Assembly (NCBI RefSeq): GCF_017982655.1
Contig: NZ_JABXYX010000036.1
Location: forward strand, 1-64,000
Reading direction: 5' to 3'
DNA length: 64,000 nucleotides
From: Brasilonema sp. CT11
GTDB taxonomy: Bacteria > Cyanobacteriota > Cyanobacteriia > Cyanobacteriales > Nostocaceae
Below, piece by piece: positions 54,292 to 63,786 of this stretch. A model generated the notes under the pieces. That model was given only the letters and a program-made list of their open reading frames with translations, was not told the origin of the DNA and did no database searches. Position numbers and translations under genes: made by a program. Each line of letters begins with the position of its first letter. Position 1 is the first letter of the stretch.

Positions 54292-54825
54292 ATGAAAGCA
54301 GATGAACTATTGGCACAATACGCTGCAGGTAAAAGAGATTTTACTGAAGTAAACCTGAGTGAAGCATTCTTGGAAGGAGCTGATCTGAGTGGAGCTATTT
54401 TAGACAGAGCCATTCTCGATGGAGCTGATTTAAGCAGGGTTAATCTCAGTCAGGCAAGCTTAATTGAAGCGGACTTAAATGGAGCCAATCTAAATCAGGC
54501 AAATCTCACACAAGCTAATTTGAGTGGAGCTATTCTAGATGGAGCTATTCTAGAAGGAGCAATTTTGGACGGTGCCAATTTGAGTGAAGCTGATTTGACG
54601 ATCGCAAAGTTAATCGGTACCAACTTGCGCGAAGCCGATCTACAAGAAGCTAACCTCAATGCAGTTTCTCTGAATGAAGCAGATCTAAGTCATGCTGACT
54701 TAGCTAAAGCAGATTTAAGCCAAGCAGATCTCAAGAATGCAGAACTCCATGAAACGAATTTAAATCAAACCAATTTGGATGATGCAAATCTAGAAGGAAC
54801 AATCCTGGATGAAGATAAACGCTGA
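54292..54825 (+). CDS. pentapeptide-repeat protein
   Basis: A 177-aa protein. After about 18 residues, almost the whole chain consists of A(D/N/I)LXX pentapeptides (for example LEGADLSGAILDRAILDGAD), more than 25 in series, forming a right-handed quadrilateral beta helix. There is no signal peptide or membrane segment. Such proteins often bind other proteins or mimic DNA, and no specific function can be given. The start is ATG 54292, with TTGGAGG upstream. Confidence 0.92.
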   Translation: MKADELLAQYAAGKRDFTEVNLSEAFLEGADLSGAILDRAILDGADLSRVNLSQASLIEADLNGANLNQANLTQANLSGAILDGAILEGAILDGANLSEADLTIAKLIGTNLREADLQEANLNAVSLNEADLSHADLAKADLSQADLKNAELHETNLNQTNLDDANLEGTILDEDKR

Positions 54826-54891
54826 CTTTTGGTAAGAAACTTTTAGGAGATTTTCTCGCTCAATATCTCCTAACTCTGCAAAAACTTGCCC

Positions 54892-55080
54892 ATGTCTGAA
54901 TCTGCTCAAAGCATCCCAGGATTACCCGATTTAACACATCCTACCCAACTGATCCAATTTGGAACGCATCTACTTAAAGCTTTACTGTTATTAGTATTTC
55001 TGGTTTAAGCTTTGGGAACTACAATTGCTCTGTTGAGCTTTGCCCTACACCGAAATCAACAGCAGCACGAAATTTAGATT
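54892..55080 (+). pseudogene. small membrane-protein gene with in-frame stop
   Basis: From ATG 54892, 38 codons read MSESAQSIPGLPDLTHPTQL and a hydrophobic helix KALLLLVFLV, then a TAA (55006-55008). The same frame continues with ALGTTIALLSFALHRNQQQHEI and a second stop. The hydrophobic segment is thus split by a single TAA that could derive from CAA. It may be a decayed small membrane protein, or the short form may be genuine. Confidence 0.4.
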
Positions 55081-55396
55081 GCAGAGTGGGCAGTTAGTTG
55101 CTTTCCAAATTCCGTCTGATGGCGATGCTCCTTCTAGAAGGAGCATCGCCAACTTCCCTGGAGCAGATTTTGCCAGTGGTATCGTACCCAGTGAGATAAA
55201 AAATGACAGACAAGGAACTCAATTTACTTGGGTTTTTGACGATAATGTTTCAGTCAAGAACCCATTTGGAGTGTATACTTACACCGATCCCATTCGTCAG
55301 ACTGGTGTCCTACCCCGAGTACTATTACTAGCACCGACAATATTTTTCTGGGGACGGCTTTACACTATAAACAGTCACCAGTCATCAAAACCATAA
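55040..55396 (+). pseudogene. hypothetical open frame, possibly decayed
   Basis: A 118-codon frame from a TTG. The part from FRLQSGQLVAFQIPSDGD to YTDPIRQTGVLPRVLLLAPTIFFWGR has coherent protein-like composition. A palindrome (GGCGATGCTCC/GGAGCATCGCC, 55121-55150) is inserted in the middle. No start codon with a good ribosome-binding site is visible, and the region follows the split small membrane frame. It may be the remainder of one damaged gene. Confidence 0.35.
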
Positions 55397-55403
55397 AAGC
55401 ATC

Positions 55404-55760
55404 ATGCAAGACACACACCAGAGCGAAAATGACGATATGTATTCGCGGCTGATGGCAATCAGCCAAGAAGCTTTGGAGAGCGGATATTACGAAACGGCTT
55501 ACCACACGCTGTGTGCCGCTATGCATTATGCTTATACTCTTGGTGATTCAGATCGCTTACAAGCCGTGCAACAAGCAGGAAAAAGACAACTTGATTGGAT
55601 TGACACGCACGCTTCTAAGCACCGGATGTCAAGTGAGTCTTCTATCAAACGCAGCGGTGTAAACATGTACAATTCGCTCTTGACACAGGTAAATGCAGAC
55701 TTGCTAATCCTAAAACAGCAAAAGCGGCGAAAAGATACCACGTTTGGGAAATCAAAATGA
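55404..55760 (+). CDS. conserved-looking hypothetical helical protein
   Basis: A 118-aa protein with helical composition. The N-terminal half (MYSRLMAISQEALESGYYETAYHTLCAAMHYA region) has a TPR-like helix pair, and the C-terminus is Lys/Arg-rich. Function is unknown. It starts at ATG 55404, eight bp after the preceding frame. Confidence in coding is moderate to good because codon use and composition are ordinary for this genome. Confidence 0.6.
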   Translation: MQDTHQSENDDMYSRLMAISQEALESGYYETAYHTLCAAMHYAYTLGDSDRLQAVQQAGKRQLDWIDTHASKHRMSSESSIKRSGVNMYNSLLTQVNADLLILKQQKRRKDTTFGKSK

Positions 55761-55912
55761 TTTGGTAGTTGGATAGCTTTTGCCCAGCGTCACCTTCTGC
55801 CATGGTTTAAAATACGAATTTCGCCACAACATCTATTAAGTCATTAGAAAAATACAATGACGCCTATAGGAGTCATATTTGATTTTTGCAAAGCTAGGTA
55901 CACTTTTATTGC

Positions 55913-55995
55913 TTCTTCCCTGTTCCCTGTTAAGCGTTCCCTGTTCCCTGTCTCTACGAGTGATTCACCAAATCAAACCGGATTTCTATATACAT
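55913..55995 (-). repeat. inverted copy of the 1686-1758 repeat with STRR heptamers
   Basis: Read in reverse it matches the AATCCGGTTTGATTTGGTGA and CTCGTAGAG blocks at 1691-1727 and then runs into GGGAACA/GCTTAAC heptamers, as at 1732. Confidence 0.8.
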
Positions 55996-56036
55996 CACAT
56001 CAACAGCAAATAGCAGTTTGATTGAATTACAGAAAA

Positions 56037-56070
56037 AACCTAACCCAGATTTAATTCGGGTTAGGTTTTG
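56037..56070. terminator. bidirectional terminator hairpin
   Basis: CCTAACCC pairs with GGGTTAGG. TTTT follows on the plus strand and a six-base T-run follows on the minus strand, so it can end transcripts of ndhD and of the plus-strand genes. Confidence 0.7.
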
Positions 56071-56168
56071 AGTGCTTGATGTTAATGCCGAATTAATATT
56101 AAAAATTCTACCGAGGAATTACATGGGACTAAAGTCATGAGCTGATGTGACTTTATTACTAAATTTAA

Positions 56169-56192
56169 GGGGGTGATTGCTGAATCACCCCC
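56169..56192 (-). terminator. GC-rich hairpin after ndhD
   Basis: GGGGGTGATT and AATCACCCCC form a perfect 10-bp stem with a four-base loop, 55 bp beyond the ndhD stop. Confidence 0.6.
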
Positions 56193-56246
56193 CATTTATA
56201 ATCTTTCTAGGATTCTTTGACAGCCCCACCCCTGTGGGGACAAATA

Positions 56247-57854
56247 TTACTCAGGAATATTAACCAAACCTGGAACTTCAGAACTAGCCAGTGTTGGTGC
56301 GGTAAATATAAGGGAATATAAACTTGTTGGTTGCTGCCGTGCAACAACTGGTAGAACTTGACGAGCGTGAGTTGCGACTTGCATGGTTTTCACATCGTAT
56401 GTTTGCATCGCCAACTTAGGATAGAAGCCGATACCGATGATGGGAAGTATCAAACAAGCAGTGATGAACAGTTCGCGTGGTTTAACATCTAGTACCACTG
56501 CATCCAGCACTAACTCTTCATTTTGCTTACCGTAGAAGACTTCGCGCAACATTGACAGTAAGTAAATCGGAGTCAAAATCACACCAACAGCCGAAAGCAG
56601 CACGACGACTACTTTGAAGCTAGAACTGTAGACATCGCTTGTGGCAATTCCGAGAAATACCATCAACTCACCGACAAACCCACTCATCCCTGGTAACGCC
56701 AGAGAAGCCATTGCAGCGGCTGTGAATAGAGCAAACGTTTTGGGCATGACTTTCGCGATGCCACCCATTTTGTCCATCATTAAGGTGTGAGTGCGCTCGT
56801 AAGTGACGCCAGAGAGGAAGAACAAGCTTGCAGCAATCAAACCATGAGAAATCATCTGTAGCATTGCGCCGCTGATGCCCAATTCTGTATAGGAGGCAAT
56901 ACCAATCAGAACAAAACCCATGTGAGCAACTGACGAGTAAGCCAAGCGCCGCTTAAGATTCGTTTGAGCAAAGGCACAGCAAGCACCGTAGACAATGTTC
57001 ACGACACCTAAAATTGCTAGCACTGGAGCAAAGTAAACATGAGCGTCGGGTAACATCTCCACGTTGATGCGGATAAGTGCATAACCACCCATCTTTAACA
57101 AAACACCAGCCAAAATCATCGAACCAGGTGCTGGTGCTTCACCGTGAGCATCAGGTAACCAAGTGTGTAGAGGGAAAATCGGCAGCTTGACACCAAAAGC
57201 AATCAAGAAACAGACGTAAACTAGAAGTTCAAATGCTTTGGGATATTCCTTCATTCCCAAAGTTGCCATGTCGAAGGTAACGCTGTCTCCAGAGAATGCC
57301 ATTGCAAAGCCCGCTACCAAAATAAATATTGATGCAGCAGCAGTGTAGAGAATGAATTTGGTAGCTGCATAGCGGCGCTTTTCTCCTCCCCAGATAGAAA
57401 TCAGCAAGTACACAGGTACTAACTCGATTTCCCACATCAAGAAGAACAACAGTAAATCCTGGGCAACAAAGACGCCAATTTGGGCGCTGTACATCACCAG
57501 CATGAGAGCATAAAACAAACGCGGCTTGGTAGTTACTTTCCAAGCCGCGAATACTGCGAGTGTGTTAATTAAGCCTGTTAACAATATCAATGGCATTGAT
57601 AAACCATCAACCGCTACAGACCAATTCAAACCTATTTGAGGAATCCAAGAATATTTTTCAACCAGTTGGAATGCGGAACTTTGAAAATCGTAGTTATGCC
57701 AAAAAGCATAAATCATCAGGGCAAAGTCTGTAAAGGCAACTCCCAAACCATACCAGCGGAGAGTTGTGCCTTCTTTATCTGGGATTAGGGGGATGGCTGT
57801 AGCAGCCACTATCGGCAATAGGATTATGGTTGTTAACCAAGGAAAATCAAACAT
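56247..57854 (-). CDS. ndhD: NAD(P)H-quinone oxidoreductase chain 4 (NdhD)
   Basis: A 535-aa, 14-helix proton-pumping subunit of the thylakoid NDH-1 complex, which takes electrons from ferredoxin to plastoquinone in respiration and cyclic flow. Signatures include [17 protein letters not shown] with the key Glu of helix 5, [20 protein letters not shown] with Lys and the TWLPDAH motif, and a Lys in the later helices. It is the NdhD1/D2-like type. The thrB gene lies upstream on the same strand, an arrangement I recall from other cyanobacteria. The start [14 protein letters not shown] is at 57854. Confidence 0.96.
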   Translation of the reverse strand: MFDFPWLTTIILLPIVAATAIPLIPDKEGTTLRWYGLGVAFTDFALMIYAFWHNYDFQSSAFQLVEKYSWIPQIGLNWSVAVDGLSMPLILLTGLINTLAVFAAWKVTTKPRLFYALMLVMYSAQIGVFVAQDLLLFFLMWEIELVPVYLLISIWGGEKRRYAATKFILYTAAASIFILVAGFAMAFSGDSVTFDMATLGMKEYPKAFELLVYVCFLIAFGVKLPIFPLHTWLPDAHGEAPAPGSMILAGVLLKMGGYALIRINVEMLPDAHVYFAPVLAILGVVNIVYGACCAFAQTNLKRRLAYSSVAHMGFVLIGIASYTELGISGAMLQMISHGLIAASLFFLSGVTYERTHTLMMDKMGGIAKVMPKTFALFTAAAMASLALPGMSGFVGELMVFLGIATSDVYSSSFKVVVVLLSAVGVILTPIYLLSMLREVFYGKQNEELVLDAVVLDVKPRELFITACLILPIIGIGFYPKLAMQTYDVKTMQVATHARQVLPVVARQQPTSLYSLIFTAPTLASSEVPGLVNIPE

Positions 57855-58389
57855 ATTTTATCAGGTGACAATCACTTTAGGTTTTTCTTTTAAGTTACAT
57901 TATATTAAGTTGTTCATACTTTTGTGAACGTCATTTCTCTATCAAAACCAAATCTTTAGATTTCATTAGTAACAAATACTTATTTTTGGAAGCAAATCCA
58001 TTCTAATTGTAAAGTTTTGCTAAGTCAACAAAAAAGGTGGCAACAGCCACCGTCACAATTTGTTATGTTAACTCTGCCCAGGGAGCGGGGAACAGGGAAC
58101 AGGGAACAGGGAGCACGGAATGGGGAATAGGCAACGCCTAGAGCGTCAGCGGCTCGACTGACTTGTGCTGAGCCGGTCGTTGTAGCGGAAGCTGAGCGGC
58201 GTCGAAGCTTCGCCGAACGTCCGAACGGGAACAGGGAAGAAGGGGGGATGGTGTTTGTTTGATTCGTTGCGAGCGTGTAACTGTGCTAGTTAAAGGCTCA
58301 GTACTTAAATAAAAAGACAGAGATAGTTACGTATAACTATCTTAAAAATACGGTTGACATATAAGCAAAAGTTTTTTGCAAAATTTAAT
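57855..58389. other. intergenic region between thrB and ndhD
   Basis: AT-rich next to ndhD. It holds an STRR heptamer tract (58088-58115) and a GC-rich palindromic repeat (about 58130-58230). No gene. The ndhD promoter presumably lies at 57860-58000. Confidence 0.5.
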
Positions 58390-59361
58390 TTATAGTTTGG
58401 AATTTTGAATTGATTTTGCCCCTTGAGTATCAACACAGAGCGATCGCACCTCTGGTTTTATTCCCTCCTCCATCCAAGCTGCTGTCATCGCTTGCGCCAC
58501 AGCTTGAGAATGCGCCTTATCTGTTAAAGCCAACAATGTTGGACCAGCACCACTAATCACCATCCCATAAGCACCAGCTTCAACAGCAGCAGAATACACC
58601 GCATCGTAACCTCGAATCAATGCTTTTCGATAAGGCTGATGCAACTTATCTTGCAAAGCAGCCTTCAACCAATCACCCCTGCCAGTTTCCAAACCACGCA
58701 ACAACAACCCCAGATGCGCAGCATTAAAAATCGCATCTGCACGACTTACCTCAGTAGGCAAAACCTGACGCGCCTGCTTTGTTGAAAGCTCAAAATCTGG
58801 AATCGCCACCACTGGCACAATCTCCTCACACCAAGGAACCTCGCAAACCTCCCATTCTTGGCGTTCTTGGCGACTTGGCGGTTCGTTTCTTACCCCCGTC
58901 GCCGCCAACCGACATCCCCCCAACAAAGCTGGTACCACATTATCTGGATGTCCTTCTAGAGCGATCGCCAACTCCATCACTTCCAACTGCCTCAAAGGCT
59001 CCCCCGCCAACAAATTCGCACCAACCAACCCACCGACTATTGCTGTCGCCGAACTCCCCAAACCCCGCGCCAGTGGAACACCAAGACGAATCTCGATGTC
59101 TACAGGTGGCCGTGTCTGCTCTGTGTGTTGATAAAATTTCACAAACGCTTGATAGAGCAAATTACTTTCATCAGTGACAACTCGTTCAGCCTCCGCACCG
59201 GTGACAGTAATTTTGACCTTTCCTTGGGAAGAAGGAATATCAAGGCGACTGAACTTAAACTCGTTGTACAGCGTTAGAGCTGCACCAATACAATCAAAAC
59301 CTGGTCCTAGATTAGCAGTTGTCCCTGGAACAGTGATAGATACAGAAGAGATAACAGACAT
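58390..59361 (-). CDS. thrB: homoserine kinase ThrB
   Basis: A 323-aa GHMP kinase that phosphorylates L-homoserine in threonine synthesis. The N-terminal VPGTTANLGPGFDCIG and the phosphate loop VPLARGLGSSATAIVGG are diagnostic, with the C-terminal GHMP motif GMVISGAGPTLLAL. Length is slightly above the usual 300-310 aa because of a short insertion near NEPPSRQERQEWEVCEVPWC. Start: ATG at 59361. Upstream, a divergent VOC gene begins at 59442. Confidence 0.96.
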   Translation of the reverse strand: MSVISSVSITVPGTTANLGPGFDCIGAALTLYNEFKFSRLDIPSSQGKVKITVTGAEAERVVTDESNLLYQAFVKFYQHTEQTRPPVDIEIRLGVPLARGLGSSATAIVGGLVGANLLAGEPLRQLEVMELAIALEGHPDNVVPALLGGCRLAATGVRNEPPSRQERQEWEVCEVPWCEEIVPVVAIPDFELSTKQARQVLPTEVSRADAIFNAAHLGLLLRGLETGRGDWLKAALQDKLHQPYRKALIRGYDAVYSAAVEAGAYGMVISGAGPTLLALTDKAHSQAVAQAMTAAWMEEGIKPEVRSLCVDTQGAKSIQNSKL

Positions 59362-59441
59362 TTGTGAGTAAAAACTAATTAATCAATATTACTCTTGACT
59401 CTGCCCTTACAGGAAGGTGTGTACTATAAACAGTCACAGGC

Positions 59442-59870
59442 ATGAGGCAAGAAACTATGAAATTGGGAGCTATCAATCACATAGCCTTAACAGTATCTAA
59501 TTTAGAGCGTTCGGAGGCTTTTTACAACGTACTACTTGGATTCCTTGGCTATGAACAGGGAGAAAAAACACCGCAGTTAATACTCTGGGCAAGTTCTAAT
59601 GGTGTCATAACTATTTCTCCGTCTCATCCGGAATCACCTAATAAAAAGCATGATCGCTATTCTCCAGGGTTGCATCATCTTGCTTTTAGTGCAGATAGTC
59701 GAGAAGATGTAGATCAGCTGTACAACTATTTGTTGCAACAAGAGGTAGAGATTTTAGATCCTCCTGGCGAATACGATTATTTGCCCGGTTACTATGCTTT
59801 GTTCTTTTTAGATCCAGATGGCATCAAGCTGGAACTAACACACACTCCTAATTGGCCTCCTAAATTGTAG
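59442..59870 (+). CDS. VOC/glyoxalase-family protein
   Basis: A 142-aa (or 137-aa from ATG 59457) vicinal-oxygen-chelate fold protein. The metal-site pattern starts with NHIALTVSNLERSEAFY, followed by HHLAFSADSREDVDQLY, and ends YALFFLDPDGIKLELTH, with His and Glu at ligand positions. It may be a glyoxalase, dioxygenase or resistance protein; the reaction is unknown. The MerR gene starts 19 bp after its stop, so they form an operon. Confidence 0.88.
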   Translation: MRQETMKLGAINHIALTVSNLERSEAFYNVLLGFLGYEQGEKTPQLILWASSNGVITISPSHPESPNKKHDRYSPGLHHLAFSADSREDVDQLYNYLLQQEVEILDPPGEYDYLPGYYALFFLDPDGIKLELTHTPNWPPKL

Positions 59871-59889
59871 TCAGACAAGAGGCTAAAAA

Positions 59890-60702
59890 ATGCTAAAAAT
59901 TGGTGACTTTTCCAAACTTAGTCATGTGACAGTCAAAGCACTGCGCCTTTACGATCAACTGGGATTGCTCAAACCAAGCTATGTAGACCACTTTACTGGA
60001 TATCGGTACTATTTGGCTGACCAGTTAATTCGTCTCAATCGTATTTTAGCGTTTAAAGACTTGGGTTTTTCTCTAGAGCAGATTGCCAAGCTGTTGAACG
60101 AAAATTTGCCACCAGCAGAAATTCGCGGGATGTTGCGACTCAAGCAAGTAGAACTTCAACAATTAGTTGAGGAACAACAGGCGCAGCTATTACGTGTCGA
60201 AGCAAGACTTAAACAGATTGAACAGGAGGATACTATGCCTAATTACGAAGTTGTACTCAAAACAGTAGAGCCAATCAAAGTTGCATCAATACGAGAAGTA
60301 TTGCCAGATTACCCCAGTATAGGACGGTTATACCCTGAGTTATTGGAGTACTTCAAGCAATACGAAGTTAAAATGGGTGATTACTGGGGGGCAATATGGC
60401 ATGATCCTGTATACAAAGAATCTGAGATAGATGGCGAAGCTGTCATCTCATTTGAGGGTGAAATACTTAGTACTGCAAGCGTGAAGGTATACGAATTACC
60501 CAGTATAGAAAAAATGGCAACTGTCATTCATCATGGCAGTTACAATACTATTAACCAAGCGTATGCTGTCTTACCTGCTTGGATTGAGACAAATGGCTAC
60601 AAAATTATCGGTTCTAACCGCGAGGTTTATATAATTAGAGGAAACGAACAGGATAATGAGTCATACGTGACAGAAGTGCAGTTCCCCGTAACCAAAGCAT
60701 AA
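59890..60702 (+). CDS. MerR-family regulator with GyrI-like effector domain
   Basis: A 270-aa regulator of the BmrR/TipA type. The N-terminal MerR helix-turn-helix is KIGDFSKLSHVTVKALRLYD plus wing YRYYLADQL. A dimerisation coiled coil follows (about 75-115), then a C-terminal GyrI-like ligand domain (from about 120), with PSIEKMATVIHHGSYNTIN and YIIRGNEQDNESYVTEVQFP. It probably senses a hydrophobic or cationic compound and controls the VOC gene upstream or a transporter elsewhere. Start: ATG 59890. Confidence 0.92.
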   Translation: MLKIGDFSKLSHVTVKALRLYDQLGLLKPSYVDHFTGYRYYLADQLIRLNRILAFKDLGFSLEQIAKLLNENLPPAEIRGMLRLKQVELQQLVEEQQAQLLRVEARLKQIEQEDTMPNYEVVLKTVEPIKVASIREVLPDYPSIGRLYPELLEYFKQYEVKMGDYWGAIWHDPVYKESEIDGEAVISFEGEILSTASVKVYELPSIEKMATVIHHGSYNTINQAYAVLPAWIETNGYKIIGSNREVYIIRGNEQDNESYVTEVQFPVTKA

Positions 60703-60908
60703 GGCAATACAGTTCAGCTAATACCAAATCTATGTGAAGCTGCATAGATTAATTCCGTGTCTAGCAAGAGTTTTAACTGTCTTATTCTGTGCATCTTCAT
60801 AAAAAATTGGTATAAGAGGAATTGTAGCGACTGTCTTAAAAGTCAAGCGATTTTGCGGAGCGGAACTCAACAATTACTGTTGTTCTAAATACTTGAGAGT
60901 GTCTAGTA

Positions 60909-61712
60909 CTACTGCCCTAACTCCTGAATATTGTTCATCACTTGTTGATAGAGTAGTTTATTATTCTGTTTATCAAAGATTTCTGCTGCTCGCTGCAAGT
61001 CTTGCCTAGCTTTTTCTTTCTCACCTCGTGCAGCATAGGCATTTCCTCGGTTATTGTATGCTGCGGCAAAATTAGGAGCAAGACGAATCGCTTCGTTGTA
61101 ATCTGTGATTGCTCCCTCTGTATCTCCTTGAGCACTGCGAGCATTACCTCGATTATTATAAGCAACAGCATATTGAGGATTGAGGCGAATCGCTTGGCTG
61201 TAATCCTTTACCGCCTGGTTTTTATCTCCATTTGTTGAAAAAGCATTACCTCGATTATTGTAAGCAACAGCATATTTAGGATTGAGGCGAATCGCTTGGC
61301 TGTAATCGTCTATCGCTCCGTTTCTGTCTCCTTGTGCGGCGCGAGCATTTCCTCGATTATTATAAGCTTGAGCATCGTTAGAATTTATGCTCAGGGCTTG
61401 GTCGTAATCTTCTATTGCCCCCTGCTGATCTCCTATATCAAAGCGAGCAAGTCCCCGACTGTTATATGCAGTTCCATAGTTGGGAGTGAGGTTAATTGCT
61501 TTGGTATAAGAAGCGATCGCCCCTTGTGAATCCCCTTTAATTTGCTTATACTGACCTTCAATATAAAAGTCTTTGGATTGAGATGGTGTTGCTGCTGGGC
61601 GTCCAATAGGACGAACTCCAATTTCTGTTACTAAAACATCGTCACTGTTGCTACAGGAAACGGTTGCAAAGGCGACAAATACGGTAAACGCAGCTATGCA
61701 GACAGCTTTCAT
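60909..61712 (-). CDS. TPR-repeat lipoprotein
   Basis: A 267-aa protein. The lipoprotein signal MKAVCIAAFTVFVAFATVSC places the lipidated Cys at residue 20. From about residue 50 there are six near-perfect 34-residue TPR units (GAIASYTKAINLTPNYGTAY, AYNNRGNARAAQGDRNGAID type), whose strong similarity at DNA level suggests recent unit duplication. It is probably an envelope protein-binding scaffold. Start: ATG at 61712. A MITE-like repeat lies upstream. Confidence 0.9.
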   Translation of the reverse strand: MKAVCIAAFTVFVAFATVSCSNSDDVLVTEIGVRPIGRPAATPSQSKDFYIEGQYKQIKGDSQGAIASYTKAINLTPNYGTAYNSRGLARFDIGDQQGAIEDYDQALSINSNDAQAYNNRGNARAAQGDRNGAIDDYSQAIRLNPKYAVAYNNRGNAFSTNGDKNQAVKDYSQAIRLNPQYAVAYNNRGNARSAQGDTEGAITDYNEAIRLAPNFAAAYNNRGNAYAARGEKEKARQDLQRAAEIFDKQNNKLLYQQVMNNIQELGQ

Positions 61713-61773
61713 TCTTTACCAGTCATCTTCTGAAGAAACATAGGGAACAGTGAACAGTGAACTGATAACTGAT

Positions 61774-61923
61774 ATCATGTCCGGCTGGTTAGTTGTCATT
61801 GCGAACGAAGTGAAGCAATCGCAGAGACTTTGTGATTGCTGAGTCCCAAAGGGACACGCTGCGCGAACGCTCCACTTCGTTCCACTCGCAATGACATATC
61901 ACAAGTATTTTACCGGACATGAT
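61774..61923. mobile_element. 150-bp MITE-like element with ATCATGTCCGG ends
   Basis: The ends ATCATGTCCGG (61774-61784) and CCGGACATGAT (61913-61923) are inverse. The interior has a second inverse pair, GTCATTGCGA and TCGCAATGAC. It lies within STRR-like GATAACT heptamers between two minus-strand genes. Confidence 0.7.
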
Positions 61924-61951
61924 ATGATAACTGATAACTGATAACTGTTCA

Positions 61952-62902
61952 TCACTCATCAGTATTTTCGTGACTTTCTTGATTTTTGGGAATCAATCGC
62001 CAAGCAGTGGTTTTCTCAATATTTACAGACAATTGTTCCAAATTTTCTCCTAAATCTTTTTGTAGCTTTTGAGTTAGTGTAATCGGAAAATCGAAATCTA
62101 TGTCTTGAGTTTGTACTAGCTTTGCGAGTTCTACAAATGCTACCTTCACTGTTTTTCGCTCAGAGGAAGAAAGTTTAAAGTAGGAACTTTCTGGTAGATT
62201 CTGAGCAAGCATAGCTTTTTTTATTCGCTCTTGTAAATGCGCGAACTCCGAGTCTATGAGTTTCCATTGTTGCTCAAGCTGTGCATATCTTGCATTCAGT
62301 GATGTTAGGTTTTCTGTGGTAGGCTCTGGATTAATTTCTTTGTTTAATTCTATCAAACGTTGATGGATTTGAGCAAGATAAATGCAGTCTAGGTAAGCAT
62401 ACTCTATTTGTTCTTCTGTGAGTGGTCGCTTTCCCCAGTCGCTGGTTTGTTCTTGTTTCTCTATATTCTTAAAATCACAAAGTTCTGCTGCTAAAGTTTT
62501 TAATTGGTAGTTAGGTACTGGTAAGGCATAGTAGGGAATTTTTTTTGCCATTTCCAGAGTGCAAGTGATGTTTGTAGCTTTTTTGTTCCCCAGATATTTA
62601 ACATCAAAGTTAGCATTATGAAAGACTTTTTCAATTTGAGGATTGAGCATAATTTTGTCGATAAACTCTGCCACAATATCAGGATGGTCGAGTACATCTA
62701 AAATATGGATGCGATCGCCACTCAAGTCTGTTGGATCATCTAATACCTGAATCAGCGATAGTCTCGGACTACGACTTTTGTATTCTGCGATTTCTGTATC
62801 AATCCACAAAGTATGAGCTTGAGTATATTCAGCAACAAGAGAACGCATTTCGCTAGCTGAAGTCAAATATGGCATGGGGTGAATTTGCTGAGAAATGGGC
62901 AA
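61952..62902 (-). CDS. ribonuclease D-like 3'-5' exonuclease
   Basis: A 316-aa DEDDy exonuclease. Exo I is WIDTEIAE (Asp35, Glu37), Exo II is VFHNANFDVKYLG, and Exo III is YAYLDCIYLAQ with the Tyr and Asp at the correct spacing. A C-terminal helical extension (about 200-300) replaces the usual HRDC domain. It is likely to trim tRNA or structured RNA 3' ends. Start: ATG at 62902, although an internal Met (residue 10, MPYLTSASEM) is a possible alternative. Confidence 0.9.
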   Translation of the reverse strand: MPISQQIHPMPYLTSASEMRSLVAEYTQAHTLWIDTEIAEYKSRSPRLSLIQVLDDPTDLSGDRIHILDVLDHPDIVAEFIDKIMLNPQIEKVFHNANFDVKYLGNKKATNITCTLEMAKKIPYYALPVPNYQLKTLAAELCDFKNIEKQEQTSDWGKRPLTEEQIEYAYLDCIYLAQIHQRLIELNKEINPEPTTENLTSLNARYAQLEQQWKLIDSEFAHLQERIKKAMLAQNLPESSYFKLSSSERKTVKVAFVELAKLVQTQDIDFDFPITLTQKLQKDLGENLEQLSVNIEKTTAWRLIPKNQESHENTDE

Positions 62903-63363
62903 GAGGAATTAAGTTCTAGCTTGTGATTTTTGCTTAGATCTTCTCTGACTGCGTAGATTATACATTGTATCTATGGAAAGCATTTCAGTTTAAAGGGGTG
63001 TAGGGGAGCCACTGCCGTGCGCGGGTTCCCCGCGTTGAGGCATGTGGCGTGAGCCAGTACTTGATGAGGGTTTCCCGACAGAGGTATCTGGTGAGACAGC
63101 GCTGCAGGAGGGTCTCCCGACCTAGGCGACTGCGTTAGCGAAGCGAGACCGGAGGTCTTCCCCGAAGGGCGTGTATAGGAGTATAGGGGGAAATTTTTGC
63201 GATTTCTTGTTTTTCCTTCCCTCCCTTACACCGTTCGGCGCTCGCGCTCTAGGCGTTGCCCTTACCCCCTAGTTTTTGTGAGATTTTTTACCACGTTTCC
63301 GGAACATTGAACTCAAGTTATGTAGTCAGAAGCTAGTATTAAGACGTATATGTAAAGTAGTAT
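62903..63363. other. 461-bp intergenic region with repeat family B
   Basis: 63001-63180 holds repeat family B (63092-63170) preceded by a related segment with GGGTTTCCCGACAGAGG. 63236-63265 is another short palindrome. No gene. Confidence 0.55.
63092..63170 (+). repeat. dispersed repeat family B, copy 3
   Basis: It matches 4211-4284 and 10811-10890 with few differences, including GCGCTGCAGGAGGGT and CCCGACCTAGGCGACT. Confidence 0.8.
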
Positions 63364-63786
63364 ATGGAACCACTCACCGCTGGGGCGATCGCAATTGGGA
63401 CTGTGATTGCGACTAAGGCTTTGGAAAAAACGGGCGAAAAGGTAGGAGAAACTCTATGGAATAAAACTGGTGAGTTTCTCGTCACCCTCAAAAAACACTC
63501 TCCCCATACTGTAGTTGCTATTGAAAAAGTGCCCTCTCAACCACTCGATTACGGTAAAGCTGTATTAGAGGTGGAATCTGCTGCTATTGCTAATCCTGAA
63601 GTAAATCTTGCTGTGCAGGAATTGGTAGCAGCAGCCAAAACTGATCCAAAAATTGCTTCAAAGGTTCTTCAGCAGTTAGAAACTAACATCAATTCTCAAC
63701 CAGCAACTGTTATAAATAACACTAAGTTAGCTGAGGAAATTAAAAACGTCTTTCAAGGAAATACTATAATCGGTGGGACTTTTTGA
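63364..63786 (+). CDS. N-terminal domain of a STAND/NB-ARC-type protein, ended by an in-frame TGA
   Basis: A 140-aa frame beginning MEPLTAGAIAIGTVIATKAL. Such a hydrophobic-then-helical N-terminal segment is common at the start of cyanobacterial NB-ARC and TPR proteins. A TGA at 63784-63786 ends it, but the same frame continues without stop into an NB-ARC P-loop (GMGGVGKTEL). Either a nonsense mutation or small insertion (a GCCCGAACGGGAACGGGC palindrome lies right there) has split one gene, or two coupled genes exist. Confidence 0.7.
   Translation: MEPLTAGAIAIGTVIATKALEKTGEKVGETLWNKTGEFLVTLKKHSPHTVVAIEKVPSQPLDYGKAVLEVESAAIANPEVNLAVQELVAAAKTDPKIASKVLQQLETNINSQPATVINNTKLAEEIKNVFQGNTIIGGTF

Larger units (their letters stand above)
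55761..56246. other. intergenic region between convergent genes
   Basis: It contains an inverted copy of the mnmE-downstream repeat with STRR heptamers (55913-55995), the terminator at 56039-56068 and another hairpin at 56169-56192. No gene is seen. Confidence 0.55.

Noticed and set aside
58779-59177. 132-codon plus-strand frame inside thrB
   Set aside because: Antisense shadow of thrB with Pro/Ser-rich composition.
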